The notes under the pieces: generated by a model
What the model was told of the DNA's origin: nothing
Database searches by the model: none
What the model saw: the letters and a program-made list of their open reading frames with translations, nothing else
Translations under genes and position numbers: made by a program
Source: Colivivens sp963626085
GTDB lineage: Bacteria > Bacteroidota > Bacteroidia > Bacteroidales > Bacteroidaceae
NCBI GenBank assembly: GCA_963626085.1
Contig: CAVFVJ010000004.1
Span: 1-64,000 of the forward strand
Reading direction: 5' to 3'
DNA length: 64,000 nt
Part shown: positions 7,109 to 15,184 of the stretch, piece by piece
Layout of the letters: each line of letters begins with the position of its first letter
Position numbering within the stretch: position 1 is the stretch's first letter

Positions 7109-9412
7109 TTATGGTTTACCATTCATCATAAGACGAGTAGTCTTTTTCATTGCTTTCTGAAGTTCCAAGTCATTGATAGGTGTGACTTCACACTGACCGT
7201 CTTTGAATGTGACAACCAGAATAAGTTTTGGTTTAATGGTATACAACAGCTTTCCCATATCAAGTTCACTGACATGTCCACCTTTAAGGTTGTATACAAC
7301 AGCATATTTGGAATCGTCTGTGTCAAATATAGTCCAACCGTTCCAACCAACAGGCAGTTTTCCAATCTGTCGCATCTTGCGATTCAGTCTCTTCGTTTCT
7401 TTTGCACTGACGTTACTGTAGTATGCGATGTTCCTCACATCGACAACATCTCCAGCACTCACAGGCGTTTTCATGTCAGAATAGGACGAATAAAACTTGG
7501 ATGTAAGTACTGAGTTGTTGTTGTTCCTTTCACCAAACGCCATTATGTTCGAGTCCTTTTTGTTACGCACAAGAATCCCAACACAATCGTCTATATTTAA
7601 CCAATCAGTACAGAATGTTTTCAGTCGCTCTCCGTCTGTCACAGTCTCGCCTCCTTTACCAGTCAGAGTCCGTTCTGTCTTTGTGAACGGATCTGTTGAT
7701 ATGGCAAGTAGTCCTCCCTTCTCCTGTGATATGGTACAACTGTCAAGTGCTCTTATAATATCCATGTACAGCACCAGATTGTGGCTTGTCACAAACAACA
7801 TATAGTTGTTCTGCAAAGAACGCCCGTTTGTCTCCAGAGTACCTTTGATTACATAGGCATTGCTGTCCACGTAGCAGAAGTAATGGTCTACATCCACTGC
7901 ATCTGTTTTCCGTCCTTCAACATCATACCATCCGATGAGATTGCCTGTGTTATTGGCACGGAACGGCACGATTATATTATTGTCAGTATCGCTTACAGGT
8001 GCGAAATAGCCAGTATAACTCTTCAAGCCCTTACTCCAAGAGAAACAGGTGTAGCGTTGTGAGGACTGAGCAGTGACAACATCTTGACAGGGGAAATAGC
8101 CTGTCACAGAGTATCTGTAGAGAAAATCATTCCACTCTGTAGCTTTCATATTGTCCGTCGGAAAAACTTGGTGCATCAGCCAAGTCATCATCACGCGGTG
8201 AGCCTCAACTCCCATACGTCTTGCACCAACATCAGGACGGAGCAACCAAGAACCATCGGTTGTTGTTATTTGTCTATTGGCAATCTGTTGCAGGGCTCTC
8301 TGTTCCAACATAAGTGCGTCAGGATCTCTAAGTAAACAAGCGGCAGTAGTAAATGACGTAATCTGGTCGTAGAGGAAAAGACTCCAGTCGTTGCCGTTGG
8401 GCATCGCGAGTTCTCCGTCGTGCAGAGCCAAATAATAGAGAACTTTTTTCATTACGCTGTCCACATTGTGCATCAGAGCGTTAGTTCGCCATTTCTCATT
8501 GCCATGTAGTATTGTTTGGAACAGTTTCATAGCAAGAGCAGCCTCACCGAGTTCCTGTACCACAACATTCTGATAACTCGTATGGAAATAATTATGGTTC
8601 TGCAGAGTATAATCATCATACAAGTTTGCCCCCTTGTACAAATCGGCAATGGTAGTGTTATCATAATGAGGGTCAATAACAGTCTTGTTCGCACTGTCCG
8701 ACGGGTGCGAGTAGGAGTTGATTGCAAACGCCCTCAGCCGTTCAAACCACTCTCTCGCCTGTGGTGCGTCAGGGAAGAGTCCCAGAGCTGCTGCCAGCAC
8801 GTCACACTCCCATCCGTTCTCCTCTGCTTTGGTGTCACCCTTATATCCAGTAGGTATCTCACGTTGGAGTTCATACGTACATTCCGCATTCAGCATTTCA
8901 TAGACATATTGTTTCTGTTGAGTAGACAATGAGTCCCATTGAAAGAAAGCTGAATAGGCGACAGACATGGCCCACAATGAAGACTCCCATGTATGGTCAT
9001 CCATATTCAAAGATCCCCAATATTTATTGCCTTTGCATGGATAAAAGCGCAGAACCTTGTGCGTGGAGTAAGAATAGACAAGTGTTGACCTTGCCATTTC
9101 TTCCAACCTATCCCACGTAACAGAGTGGGGTAGGGTGACCTTACCCTTGGCATATTTGCAGAGAAATGCACAAATCATCGAAAAGTCTGCATTGTGCCTC
9201 ACTCCCTGTTCGTTGTTACCAAACGTGTTCTCACCTCTGAAGGTGGCGAGAGTTTCACCCTTGGAGTTCCTATCCTCAATCGGCACATACTGATTATATA
9301 AATAAGGAGTAAAGTCTGCCAACATCTGCAGTGCAGTGTCTATGTGGGGTGATGCAGCATGCAATGCCGTTGACAGTACAGACATCAGTGATATCAACAG
9401 AATATTCTTCAT
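7109..9412 (-). CDS. Large secreted protein resembling an (alpha/alpha)-toroid polysaccharide lyase
   Basis: This 767-residue protein has a signal peptide (cleavage near Leu-His-Ala-Ala, residue 19). The first about 400 residues are helical with repeated Trp and Tyr pairs. They include Glu-Asn-Gly-Trp-Glu-Cys-Asp and Asn-His-Asn-Tyr-Phe-His-Thr-Ser-Tyr, which recall the Asn/His/Tyr centres of PL8-type and heparinase-type lyases. The last about 300 residues are beta-rich, as in the sandwich domains of those enzymes. I cannot assign a CAZy family, so the lyase role is inferred from fold-like features and from the neighbouring GH43 and GH97 genes. Its ATG overlaps the stop of the upstream phosphatase gene (ATGA at 9409-9412). 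Confidence 0.55.
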   Translation of the reverse strand: MKNILLISLMSVLSTALHAASPHIDTALQMLADFTPYLYNQYVPIEDRNSKGETLATFRGENTFGNNEQGVRHNADFSMICAFLCKYAKGKVTLPHSVTWDRLEEMARSTLVYSYSTHKVLRFYPCKGNKYWGSLNMDDHTWESSLWAMSVAYSAFFQWDSLSTQQKQYVYEMLNAECTYELQREIPTGYKGDTKAEENGWECDVLAAALGLFPDAPQAREWFERLRAFAINSYSHPSDSANKTVIDPHYDNTTIADLYKGANLYDDYTLQNHNYFHTSYQNVVVQELGEAALAMKLFQTILHGNEKWRTNALMHNVDSVMKKVLYYLALHDGELAMPNGNDWSLFLYDQITSFTTAACLLRDPDALMLEQRALQQIANRQITTTDGSWLLRPDVGARRMGVEAHRVMMTWLMHQVFPTDNMKATEWNDFLYRYSVTGYFPCQDVVTAQSSQRYTCFSWSKGLKSYTGYFAPVSDTDNNIIVPFRANNTGNLIGWYDVEGRKTDAVDVDHYFCYVDSNAYVIKGTLETNGRSLQNNYMLFVTSHNLVLYMDIIRALDSCTISQEKGGLLAISTDPFTKTERTLTGKGGETVTDGERLKTFCTDWLNIDDCVGILVRNKKDSNIMAFGERNNNNSVLTSKFYSSYSDMKTPVSAGDVVDVRNIAYYSNVSAKETKRLNRKMRQIGKLPVGWNGWTIFDTDDSKYAVVYNLKGGHVSELDMGKLLYTIKPKLILVVTFKDGQCEVTPINDLELQKAMKKTTRLMMNGKP

Positions 9413-10056
9413 ACAAGATATTGTGTTAAGTCCATTGGATTGTCAATAATAGTTGTAGCCCCTTGATGTTCCAGAAACTCACGTCCCCGAAATCCCCATG
9501 AAACGGCTATGCATGGCAGTAAAGCGTTCTTGGCTGTTTCTAAATCAACCTCACTATCGCCCACATATACTGCTTCTTCGTTTGACACGCCCAAGTCAGC
9601 CATAACCTTCAACACCATGTCGGGAGCGGGTTTACGTCTTGTGCCACTTATCTCTCCGATGGCAGTGTCCACCTTGTCTGCAAAGAATCGCTGACGCAAG
9701 TCCTGTACCGCAGGATTCAGTTTGTTGCTTACTATCGCCGTACGCAGACCCAATGTCCTGCACTTGTCAAGCATCTCTTCGACACCAACATATGGACGAG
9801 TGTTGTCAAGACTATGCACGAGATAGTATGAACGGAATTCTGCAAGGACTTTTTCCGTGCACTTCACATCGCAGCCTTCCGGTACAGAAAACTCAATGAG
9901 TTTTCGTATGCCATTGCCGAGAAACTGTCGCACTTCACACTTACTGCGGTTAGGCAGACCAAACAGAGTCAATGCATGGTTCACACTGGCATAAAGGTCC
10001 TGCAACGTGTCTAACAGAGTTCCGTCGAGGTCAAAGATTACAGCCTTTGTCTTCAT
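9409..10056 (-). CDS. gph: HAD hydrolase, phosphoglycolate phosphatase-like
   Basis: The 215-residue cytoplasmic protein begins with the HAD motif I Phe-Asp-Leu-Asp-Gly-Thr-Leu-Leu-Asp-Thr. It has the helical cap of the phosphoglycolate phosphatase branch, motif II Ile-Val-Ser-Asn-Lys and motif IV Tyr-Val-Gly-Asp-Ser-Glu-Val-Asp. Such enzymes remove phosphate from 2-phosphoglycolate or from sugar phosphates. The gene is joined by ATGA overlaps on both sides, to the tandem GH43 gene (10053-10056) and to the lyase-like gene (9409-9412). It is therefore translated together with secreted carbohydrate enzymes, which suggests a sugar-phosphate substrate. Specificity cannot be read from the sequence. 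Confidence 0.85.
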   Translation of the reverse strand: MKTKAVIFDLDGTLLDTLQDLYASVNHALTLFGLPNRSKCEVRQFLGNGIRKLIEFSVPEGCDVKCTEKVLAEFRSYYLVHSLDNTRPYVGVEEMLDKCRTLGLRTAIVSNKLNPAVQDLRQRFFADKVDTAIGEISGTRRKPAPDMVLKVMADLGVSNEEAVYVGDSEVDLETAKNALLPCIAVSWGFRGREFLEHQGATTIIDNPMDLTQYLV

Positions 10057-11978
10057 TTTACCTTTAAAGGAGCAGGTCCATTGAGTGTCGGCTTGACAGG
10101 GAGTATCTTGCCTTTCTTGTCGAACGTCATCTCGTCAATACAAACCTCACGATGATAACCAGGACCATTGTTTAGATAATCCTTGTTGATACGGTGGTAT
10201 ACAATATACCATTTGTCCTTACCCTTCAGTTGGAGTACAGAGTTGTGCGCAGTTCCGTAAATCTTGTTGTCCGGGTCTTGTTGCAGGACAACAGGTTGGT
10301 CTGCCACTGTAATCGGTCCAAGTGGACTTTTACTTGTCCCATAGGCGACGTGGTAGTTAGGACTGCCTGTATCGTCCACACTCCACATGAAATAATAGAG
10401 TCCCTTACGGTAGAACACATATGCGGCCTCACGGAAAGCATAGTCCTTCAAAGTGCCGCCTTCTGGAGTGAGTACTGTTATGGTACTCTCCTTGACACTT
10501 GTCATATCATCATTCAATTCAGCTCCAGCCATGTATCCGTTGCCCCAATATATATAATGCTTGCCAGTCTTAGGGTCAGTGAACACATCCACATCAATCT
10601 GTTGTCCTCTACCCACAGGAGAGTCGCTTATGATAGGTTTACCGAAATCCACGAACGGTCCACATGGATCATCTGCAATCGCCACACCTATTTCTTTGCG
10701 TTTGCCAGCATCGGCACTATAATAGAGAAAATACTTGTAAGTACCATCCTTCTGCTTAACCTCCTCAATGGCAGGTGCCCATGCATTACCTTTAGCCCAC
10801 GGCACCTGGTCAGACTTGACATCCAATACTGTTCCTTCCAGTTTCCAGTCAATCAGATTGTCTGATGAGAATGTCTGGAAATAATAGCCTCCCCATCCAC
10901 TGAAGCCGTCAGATGTTGAATAGATGTAGTATTTGCCCGTCTTGTTGGAGTACAACACTTCCGGGTCTGCGTGAAAGCCTTCAAGTATCGGTTGTTTGGT
11001 TGACGGGAACTCTTTCAGTAGACGGTCTTTTTCCGCCTGTGTGATAGGTATCATTGTCCCATGTCTCGGTGTGAACACGCCCTCAGTCTTAGTGTCCTGC
11101 ACGATGGAGAATGAGTTCAAGTCTGCAGACTTACAGAACTGGTAATAGCCTTTCATGTAGCAGTCGTACATCACAATCCAACTGTTGCCGTCGATAGACT
11201 TACAAACTCCGACACCCTCTACTGCAGTTTTTGCTTGTTCTACACGTTCCGGCAACTTCTTCCACTGAGACCCATCTGCAACTCCGTGTACAGGAACTAT
11301 ATTCTTGGTTGTTGCCTGATATATACCACTGCCAGCTTCACTTTTATAAAAGAGGTGAAACAGTCCGTCCTTGTCGTTGAACACGATGTCTCCATCAATA
11401 GCGGCCTTCCCGTCATCAAAGAGGAGGCGTGGTTCACCTATGTCGGTGAAGTTCTCATTAGCATAACTGAAATAAATCTTGTCGTATTTATTCGTGGGTG
11501 ACAATAGTGAATAGAATACAATGTATTTACCGCTATCCTTGTCATATACCGTTTCCGGTGCCCATACACGCTGCACATATCTCCAGTCCTTCGCGAACTT
11601 GGTAGGGAAATAGACATTAGAGTGCTCCCAGTGAATCAGGTCTGTGCTCTTCATCAATATAAGTCCACGGTTTGATGACCATCCCAAACTTGACTTCATG
11701 TCGGTCACGACCATATAGAACGTCTTACCATCTTCACAGCGCAAAATATGAGGGTCGCGTACACAACCAGTAATCGCAATAGTGTCAGACGCGATGACTG
11801 GTTTACCATTGTTGAGAGGAGTCCAGTTATATCCGTCATCGCTCAGCGCATAACAAATCTGTTCCTTTTCTGGTGCATTACCTGTGAAATAGGTGAACAG
11901 GTAAGCTACATTCTTTTCTTGTGCGCTCGCACACATGAAGAGACTGGAAAAAGCAAGTGTGAGAAAGGTTTTCTTCAT
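10053..11978 (-). CDS. Tandem GH43-like protein with two five-bladed propeller domains
   Basis: The 641-residue protein has a signal peptide ending near Cys-Ala-Ser-Ala-Gln (residue 20). It carries two GH43-like modules. The first spans about residues 22-325, with Val-Arg-Asp-Pro (Asp75), Ile-Asp-Gly-Asp near 195 and Val-Glu-Gly-Val near 254. The second spans about 330-635, with Phe-His-Ala-Asp-Pro-Glu (Asp338), Gln-Ile-Asp-Val-Asp and Phe-Arg-Glu-Ala. These fit the base, pKa modulator and acid positions of GH43, whose members mostly cleave arabinose, xylose or galactose linkages. Both modules appear to keep their acidic residues. The gene follows the PorT-like gene by 23 bases and overlaps gph by four. 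Confidence 0.8.
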   Translation of the reverse strand: MKKTFLTLAFSSLFMCASAQEKNVAYLFTYFTGNAPEKEQICYALSDDGYNWTPLNNGKPVIASDTIAITGCVRDPHILRCEDGKTFYMVVTDMKSSLGWSSNRGLILMKSTDLIHWEHSNVYFPTKFAKDWRYVQRVWAPETVYDKDSGKYIVFYSLLSPTNKYDKIYFSYANENFTDIGEPRLLFDDGKAAIDGDIVFNDKDGLFHLFYKSEAGSGIYQATTKNIVPVHGVADGSQWKKLPERVEQAKTAVEGVGVCKSIDGNSWIVMYDCYMKGYYQFCKSADLNSFSIVQDTKTEGVFTPRHGTMIPITQAEKDRLLKEFPSTKQPILEGFHADPEVLYSNKTGKYYIYSTSDGFSGWGGYYFQTFSSDNLIDWKLEGTVLDVKSDQVPWAKGNAWAPAIEEVKQKDGTYKYFLYYSADAGKRKEIGVAIADDPCGPFVDFGKPIISDSPVGRGQQIDVDVFTDPKTGKHYIYWGNGYMAGAELNDDMTSVKESTITVLTPEGGTLKDYAFREAAYVFYRKGLYYFMWSVDDTGSPNYHVAYGTSKSPLGPITVADQPVVLQQDPDNKIYGTAHNSVLQLKGKDKWYIVYHRINKDYLNNGPGYHREVCIDEMTFDKKGKILPVKPTLNGPAPLKVK

Positions 11979-12001
11979 AATTATTATGTATTGATAATTG
12001 G

Positions 12002-12733
12002 TTATTTAGGTGTATTCTTCGTTTTGACTATATCAAAGAGGTATGTCAACTTACAAGTGATGGTCTGGTGGGCTGACCTCGTGAAAGAGGCACTGCTGCT
12101 ATTGTCAAACGTGTCGCCCAGTCCAAAGTAATACCTGCCGTCTAGCAGAAAATGTCCGATGGCAGTCGACAGTTCAATACCGACTCCCGCAGCTATCCCA
12201 TAGTCAATCTTATGCTTTACCGTTTCGTCGTACTGTTCCACCACATTATTGGGCCGTTTGGTTACGTCCCATGTACCACCTCCACGGTGGTCCGAGCTCC
12301 CGAGATTATATCCCATCTGTGGACCTGCCTCAAAGATGAATTTACATCCCCTACGTTCATATCCCCAACCCAGTTGCATCAGAATTGGCACTTGTATGTA
12401 TGTCAAGTCACGGCTGTAAGTGTTGCCACTGCCGTCCTCAATCAGTTCCTTCCATCCCATGTTGGCATAGTTCACCTCTATCAACACACCACATATTGTC
12501 GTGAAATACTTCTCGCAGATATAACGTGCCGAAAAGCCAAAAGAAGGGGAACTTTTGTACGATTGTTTTATGGCTGGATTGAAATCCATCTTGGTCATCA
12601 GATAGCCTCCATTGAACCCAACAGAGAAGTCATTTCTTTGCTCTCCAACTTGTGCACGCACCGCTTGTGTGAGTACTGACAGCACACAGACTAATGTTGG
12701 GAATATATGACGAAATGTGGGTTTCATGTCCAT
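12002..12733 (-). CDS. PorT-family outer-membrane beta-barrel protein
   Basis: The 243-residue protein has a signal peptide (cleavage near Val-Arg-Ala-Gln, residue 28). Amphipathic beta strands follow with alternating aromatic and polar residues, Gly-Tyr turns and Tyr-Ile-Gln-Val-Pro-Ile-Leu near residue 113. That last motif recurs in PorT-like outer-membrane proteins (beta-barrel domain type 2). It should form a small outer-membrane barrel. It starts three bases after the LysM gene ends, so the two form a pair. Whether it belongs to the type IX secretion machinery or is a general porin-like barrel cannot be decided here. Confidence 0.75.
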   Translation of the reverse strand: MDMKPTFRHIFPTLVCVLSVLTQAVRAQVGEQRNDFSVGFNGGYLMTKMDFNPAIKQSYKSSPSFGFSARYICEKYFTTICGVLIEVNYANMGWKELIEDGSGNTYSRDLTYIQVPILMQLGWGYERRGCKFIFEAGPQMGYNLGSSDHRGGGTWDVTKRPNNVVEQYDETVKHKIDYGIAAGVGIELSTAIGHFLLDGRYYFGLGDTFDNSSSASFTRSAHQTITCKLTYLFDIVKTKNTPK

Positions 12734-12736
12734 GTC

Positions 12737-14326
12737 TTATAGTTGTCTAACACTGATTGACCCATCGGAATTGTATTTCACGAACATCAAGGCGTTATTA
12801 ATGTATCCGCTCCATGAATTTTTCCTAGTGAAATGCATGGGGTTCTGCAGGGACTTGCTGCTGAGATTCTCAATATTGGCAGCAAAATCCTCGCCCTCCA
12901 CATATTTGTTCATGACAAAGAAATTGGCGATATCGTAACCGAGCATGCCATAATGTGGATAGGTATTGTACTGGTCACGGCCAAAGGCACTACGGAACTT
13001 ATTTATAAAAGTGTTGGTTGCTGTAGCGTTGGGATTGCTATAAAAACTGGAGAAAAACATGCAGTTATACTTACGGAAAGTAGCTGTTTCCTTATTGGCA
13101 AATGCCTGCCAGTCGGGATATCCGAATAGGTTGACATCATAGTTTCCCAATTCCATCTCTTCCAGTTTCCTTACCACACGGTCGAACCCTGTCTTGGTGC
13201 TTGATGAAGTAATAATGATATTCTCCCTTCCATCCGACAACAGACTGACCAAACTGTCCATCTCACTGTATCCCACATTATGGTAGTTTACGCCCTCACC
13301 GTTGAGGAAGGTCTTCATTCTGGCAACATGCTCTATCTGGTCCGTTTGGTCTTCTATGTTGATGAACACGAAGTTGGCGGACGAATGCATGGACTGGAAT
13401 GAACCGAAAGCCTTGATATACGTATCCGCATCCATCTTGTGGTTTACCTGGTACACGTTAGGATGGTTGTTTACTATGGACGACTGAGAGGAGAGCGGCA
13501 CCACCAGATCAATGCCACGGTTCTTGGTGAAATCTATCAGTTTCTGTATATTTTGAGGCTCTTTAGCACCGACAATTAAATTCAAATGCTTCATATTGGG
13601 CAACGTCAGAACACTATCTATGTCCGCCTCATCATACACATATACACTGCCACTCACACCGTTTCTCTTCAGTTCTGACAAAGCCAGCATGAAGCCTTCG
13701 TAAAGATCTATCATCGTTATCGCCTCCTTTGTCTTCTTCTCACTGCTGAGTCCGAACGGCATTATCAGTGCCACAGAAACAGGGACAGGTTCCTTGATGA
13801 CGATTTCCTCCTCCACAACCTGAGGCTTCATGGCATCCAGTTCGGCTTGAGTGTAAGGAATGAAAATCTCCGTTTCCTTCTTCAGTTTTTCTTTCTTGAT
13901 TGACGGATTGGCAGCAAGGAGTTCATCAACTGTTACACCGAACTGTTTGGAAATGCTGTACAGCGTTTCCTTCTTCTTCACCTTGTAGACCTGCTTGTAT
14001 CCGACAGTAGTGCCGGGCACTGCCGTTTCAGTCGGTTTGTTCGCCTCTGTGCTTTTTGCAGTAATGTCCTTCTTCTCTGGAATGACAAGTACCTGTCCCG
14101 TCATGATTGACTCATTTGTTCCAATTGACGGGTTTGCCGCTTTCAAGTTTGCCATACTCACCCCGTACGCACGGCTTATGCCGTACAGTGTTTCTCCTGC
14201 TTTTACCTCATGACGCTTCACTGTCTGTGCCAGCATACTGCATCCTATTAGAAAGAAAATAAGGGTCAGCACTGTTTTGATTTGTCCATTTCTATACTTG
14301 CAGTTCATCATTCTGATTTGTTTCAT
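12737..14326 (-). CDS. LysM protein with a periplasmic-binding-type domain
   Basis: The protein is 529 residues if read from the ATG at 14326; ATGs at 14311 and 14308 are alternatives. An ATG at 14356 lies inside the -7 element at 14353-14361 and is unlikely to be the start. After a signal peptide there are two LysM domains, marked by Lys-Ala-Gly-Glu-Thr-Leu-Tyr-Gly-Ile-Ser and Lys-Lys-Lys-Glu-Thr-Leu-Tyr-Ser-Ile-Ser. They should bind peptidoglycan. The remaining about 340 residues resemble a type 1 periplasmic-binding fold (Ser-Val-Ala-Leu-Ile-Met-Pro-Phe, then alternating strands and helices). That plan recalls cell-wall synthase activators such as LpoA, but no direct match is claimed. The PorT-like gene follows three bases later. 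Confidence 0.78.
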   Translation of the reverse strand: MKQIRMMNCKYRNGQIKTVLTLIFFLIGCSMLAQTVKRHEVKAGETLYGISRAYGVSMANLKAANPSIGTNESIMTGQVLVIPEKKDITAKSTEANKPTETAVPGTTVGYKQVYKVKKKETLYSISKQFGVTVDELLAANPSIKKEKLKKETEIFIPYTQAELDAMKPQVVEEEIVIKEPVPVSVALIMPFGLSSEKKTKEAITMIDLYEGFMLALSELKRNGVSGSVYVYDEADIDSVLTLPNMKHLNLIVGAKEPQNIQKLIDFTKNRGIDLVVPLSSQSSIVNNHPNVYQVNHKMDADTYIKAFGSFQSMHSSANFVFINIEDQTDQIEHVARMKTFLNGEGVNYHNVGYSEMDSLVSLLSDGRENIIITSSSTKTGFDRVVRKLEEMELGNYDVNLFGYPDWQAFANKETATFRKYNCMFFSSFYSNPNATATNTFINKFRSAFGRDQYNTYPHYGMLGYDIANFFVMNKYVEGEDFAANIENLSSKSLQNPMHFTRKNSWSGYINNALMFVKYNSDGSISVRQL

Positions 14327-14352
14327 ATCGTAAGTCCGACACCAATTAACGC

Positions 14353-14361
14353 ACAAAGATA
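14353..14361 (-). promoter_or_regulatory. -7 element for the LysM gene
   Basis: On the minus strand this reads TATCTTTGT, a match to TAnnTTTG. No clear TTTG lies at the -33 distance. It places the transcript start near 14346 and rules against the upstream ATG at 14356. Confidence 0.5.
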
Positions 14362-14455
14362 AGGCAATTCTTCGGGAAGGGAAAATGTTTTTTAATTAAA
14401 AGTTCGGAATCTGTAAAAAAACGAGTCCATGCGCAGTGTATAATGATTATTTTTA

Positions 14456-14464
14456 TACCTTTGC
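14456..14464 (+). promoter_or_regulatory. -7 element for the T9SS cargo gene and uvrA
   Basis: TACCTTTGC lies 25 bases before the ATG at 14489. No convincing -33 element is visible. It shares the divergent intergenic region with the LysM promoter. Confidence 0.5.
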
Positions 14465-14488
14465 AGCAACAAACAAGGAAACGCATAC

Positions 14489-15184
14489 ATGAGAAAACAT
14501 ATAGTTGCTTTTATCGGTTGGGGTATTACCGTCATGTCCGCTTCGGCACAGACAGCCAGCCCTTCCGTCGTGTTTTACTCCACAGACGAGGGAGCGGAAG
14601 TAGAGATGAGTCCTGGTGACGAACAGTCGGCTCCAGCCCCCTTGGACATCAAGATGTATGCAAACCTGGAGGACGATGAGGGATGGGACGCTACATGCGA
14701 GTGGAAACTGTACAGTGCCACTGGAACTGAGACGGAAGCCATCCTCGACCGTTACGAAGAGAACACCAGTTATACGTTGAACAAGTCGGGCGGCTATTGC
14801 ATCAAGCTGTACGTGACGTTCACCAACTCTGACGACGAGACGATAGAATACGAATCCGAAGTGTTTCAGTTGAGCATCACGACATCCAAGTTGTCGTGTC
14901 CAGACGGTTTTTCCCCTAATGGTGACGGAATCAACGACGTGTTCAAGATAACGTACCAGTCCATCATATCCATGCAGGGCTCCATCTTCAATAGGTGGGG
15001 AAATAAAATATACAGTTTTGACCTAAGCAACGTCGACAAAGGCTGGGATGGAGTTTACAACGGCAAATATGTTAAGGACGGCGTTTACTTCCTCAACCTG
15101 CAGGCCACTGGCAGCGATGGAGTGAAATACAACATCAAGAAGGCAATCAATGTGATGAAAGGACTTAGAGATTATGATGAATAA
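14489..15184 (+). CDS. Secreted protein with a type B T9SS (gliding-motility-associated) C-terminal domain
   Basis: The 231-residue protein has a signal peptide ending near Ala-Ser-Ala-Gln (residue 21). An Asp/Glu-rich Ig-like region follows, to about residue 130. The last 90 residues form the CHU_C domain: Phe-Ser-Pro-Asn-Gly-Asp-Gly-Ile-Asn-Asp, then Phe-Asn-Arg-Trp-Gly and Asp-Gly-Val-Tyr-Phe-Leu. This domain directs cargo through the type IX secretion system to the cell surface. The gene is short for such cargo, and the passenger has no enzyme motif. Its last 11 bases overlap the start of uvrA, so a surface protein and a DNA repair enzyme share an mRNA. Confidence 0.85.
   Translation: MRKHIVAFIGWGITVMSASAQTASPSVVFYSTDEGAEVEMSPGDEQSAPAPLDIKMYANLEDDEGWDATCEWKLYSATGTETEAILDRYEENTSYTLNKSGGYCIKLYVTFTNSDDETIEYESEVFQLSITTSKLSCPDGFSPNGDGINDVFKITYQSIISMQGSIFNRWGNKIYSFDLSNVDKGWDGVYNGKYVKDGVYFLNLQATGSDGVKYNIKKAINVMKGLRDYDE

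Noticed and set aside
10194..10865. 223-residue plus-strand ORF
   Set aside because: It is antisense to the tandem GH43 gene, which has a signal peptide and clear catalytic motifs.
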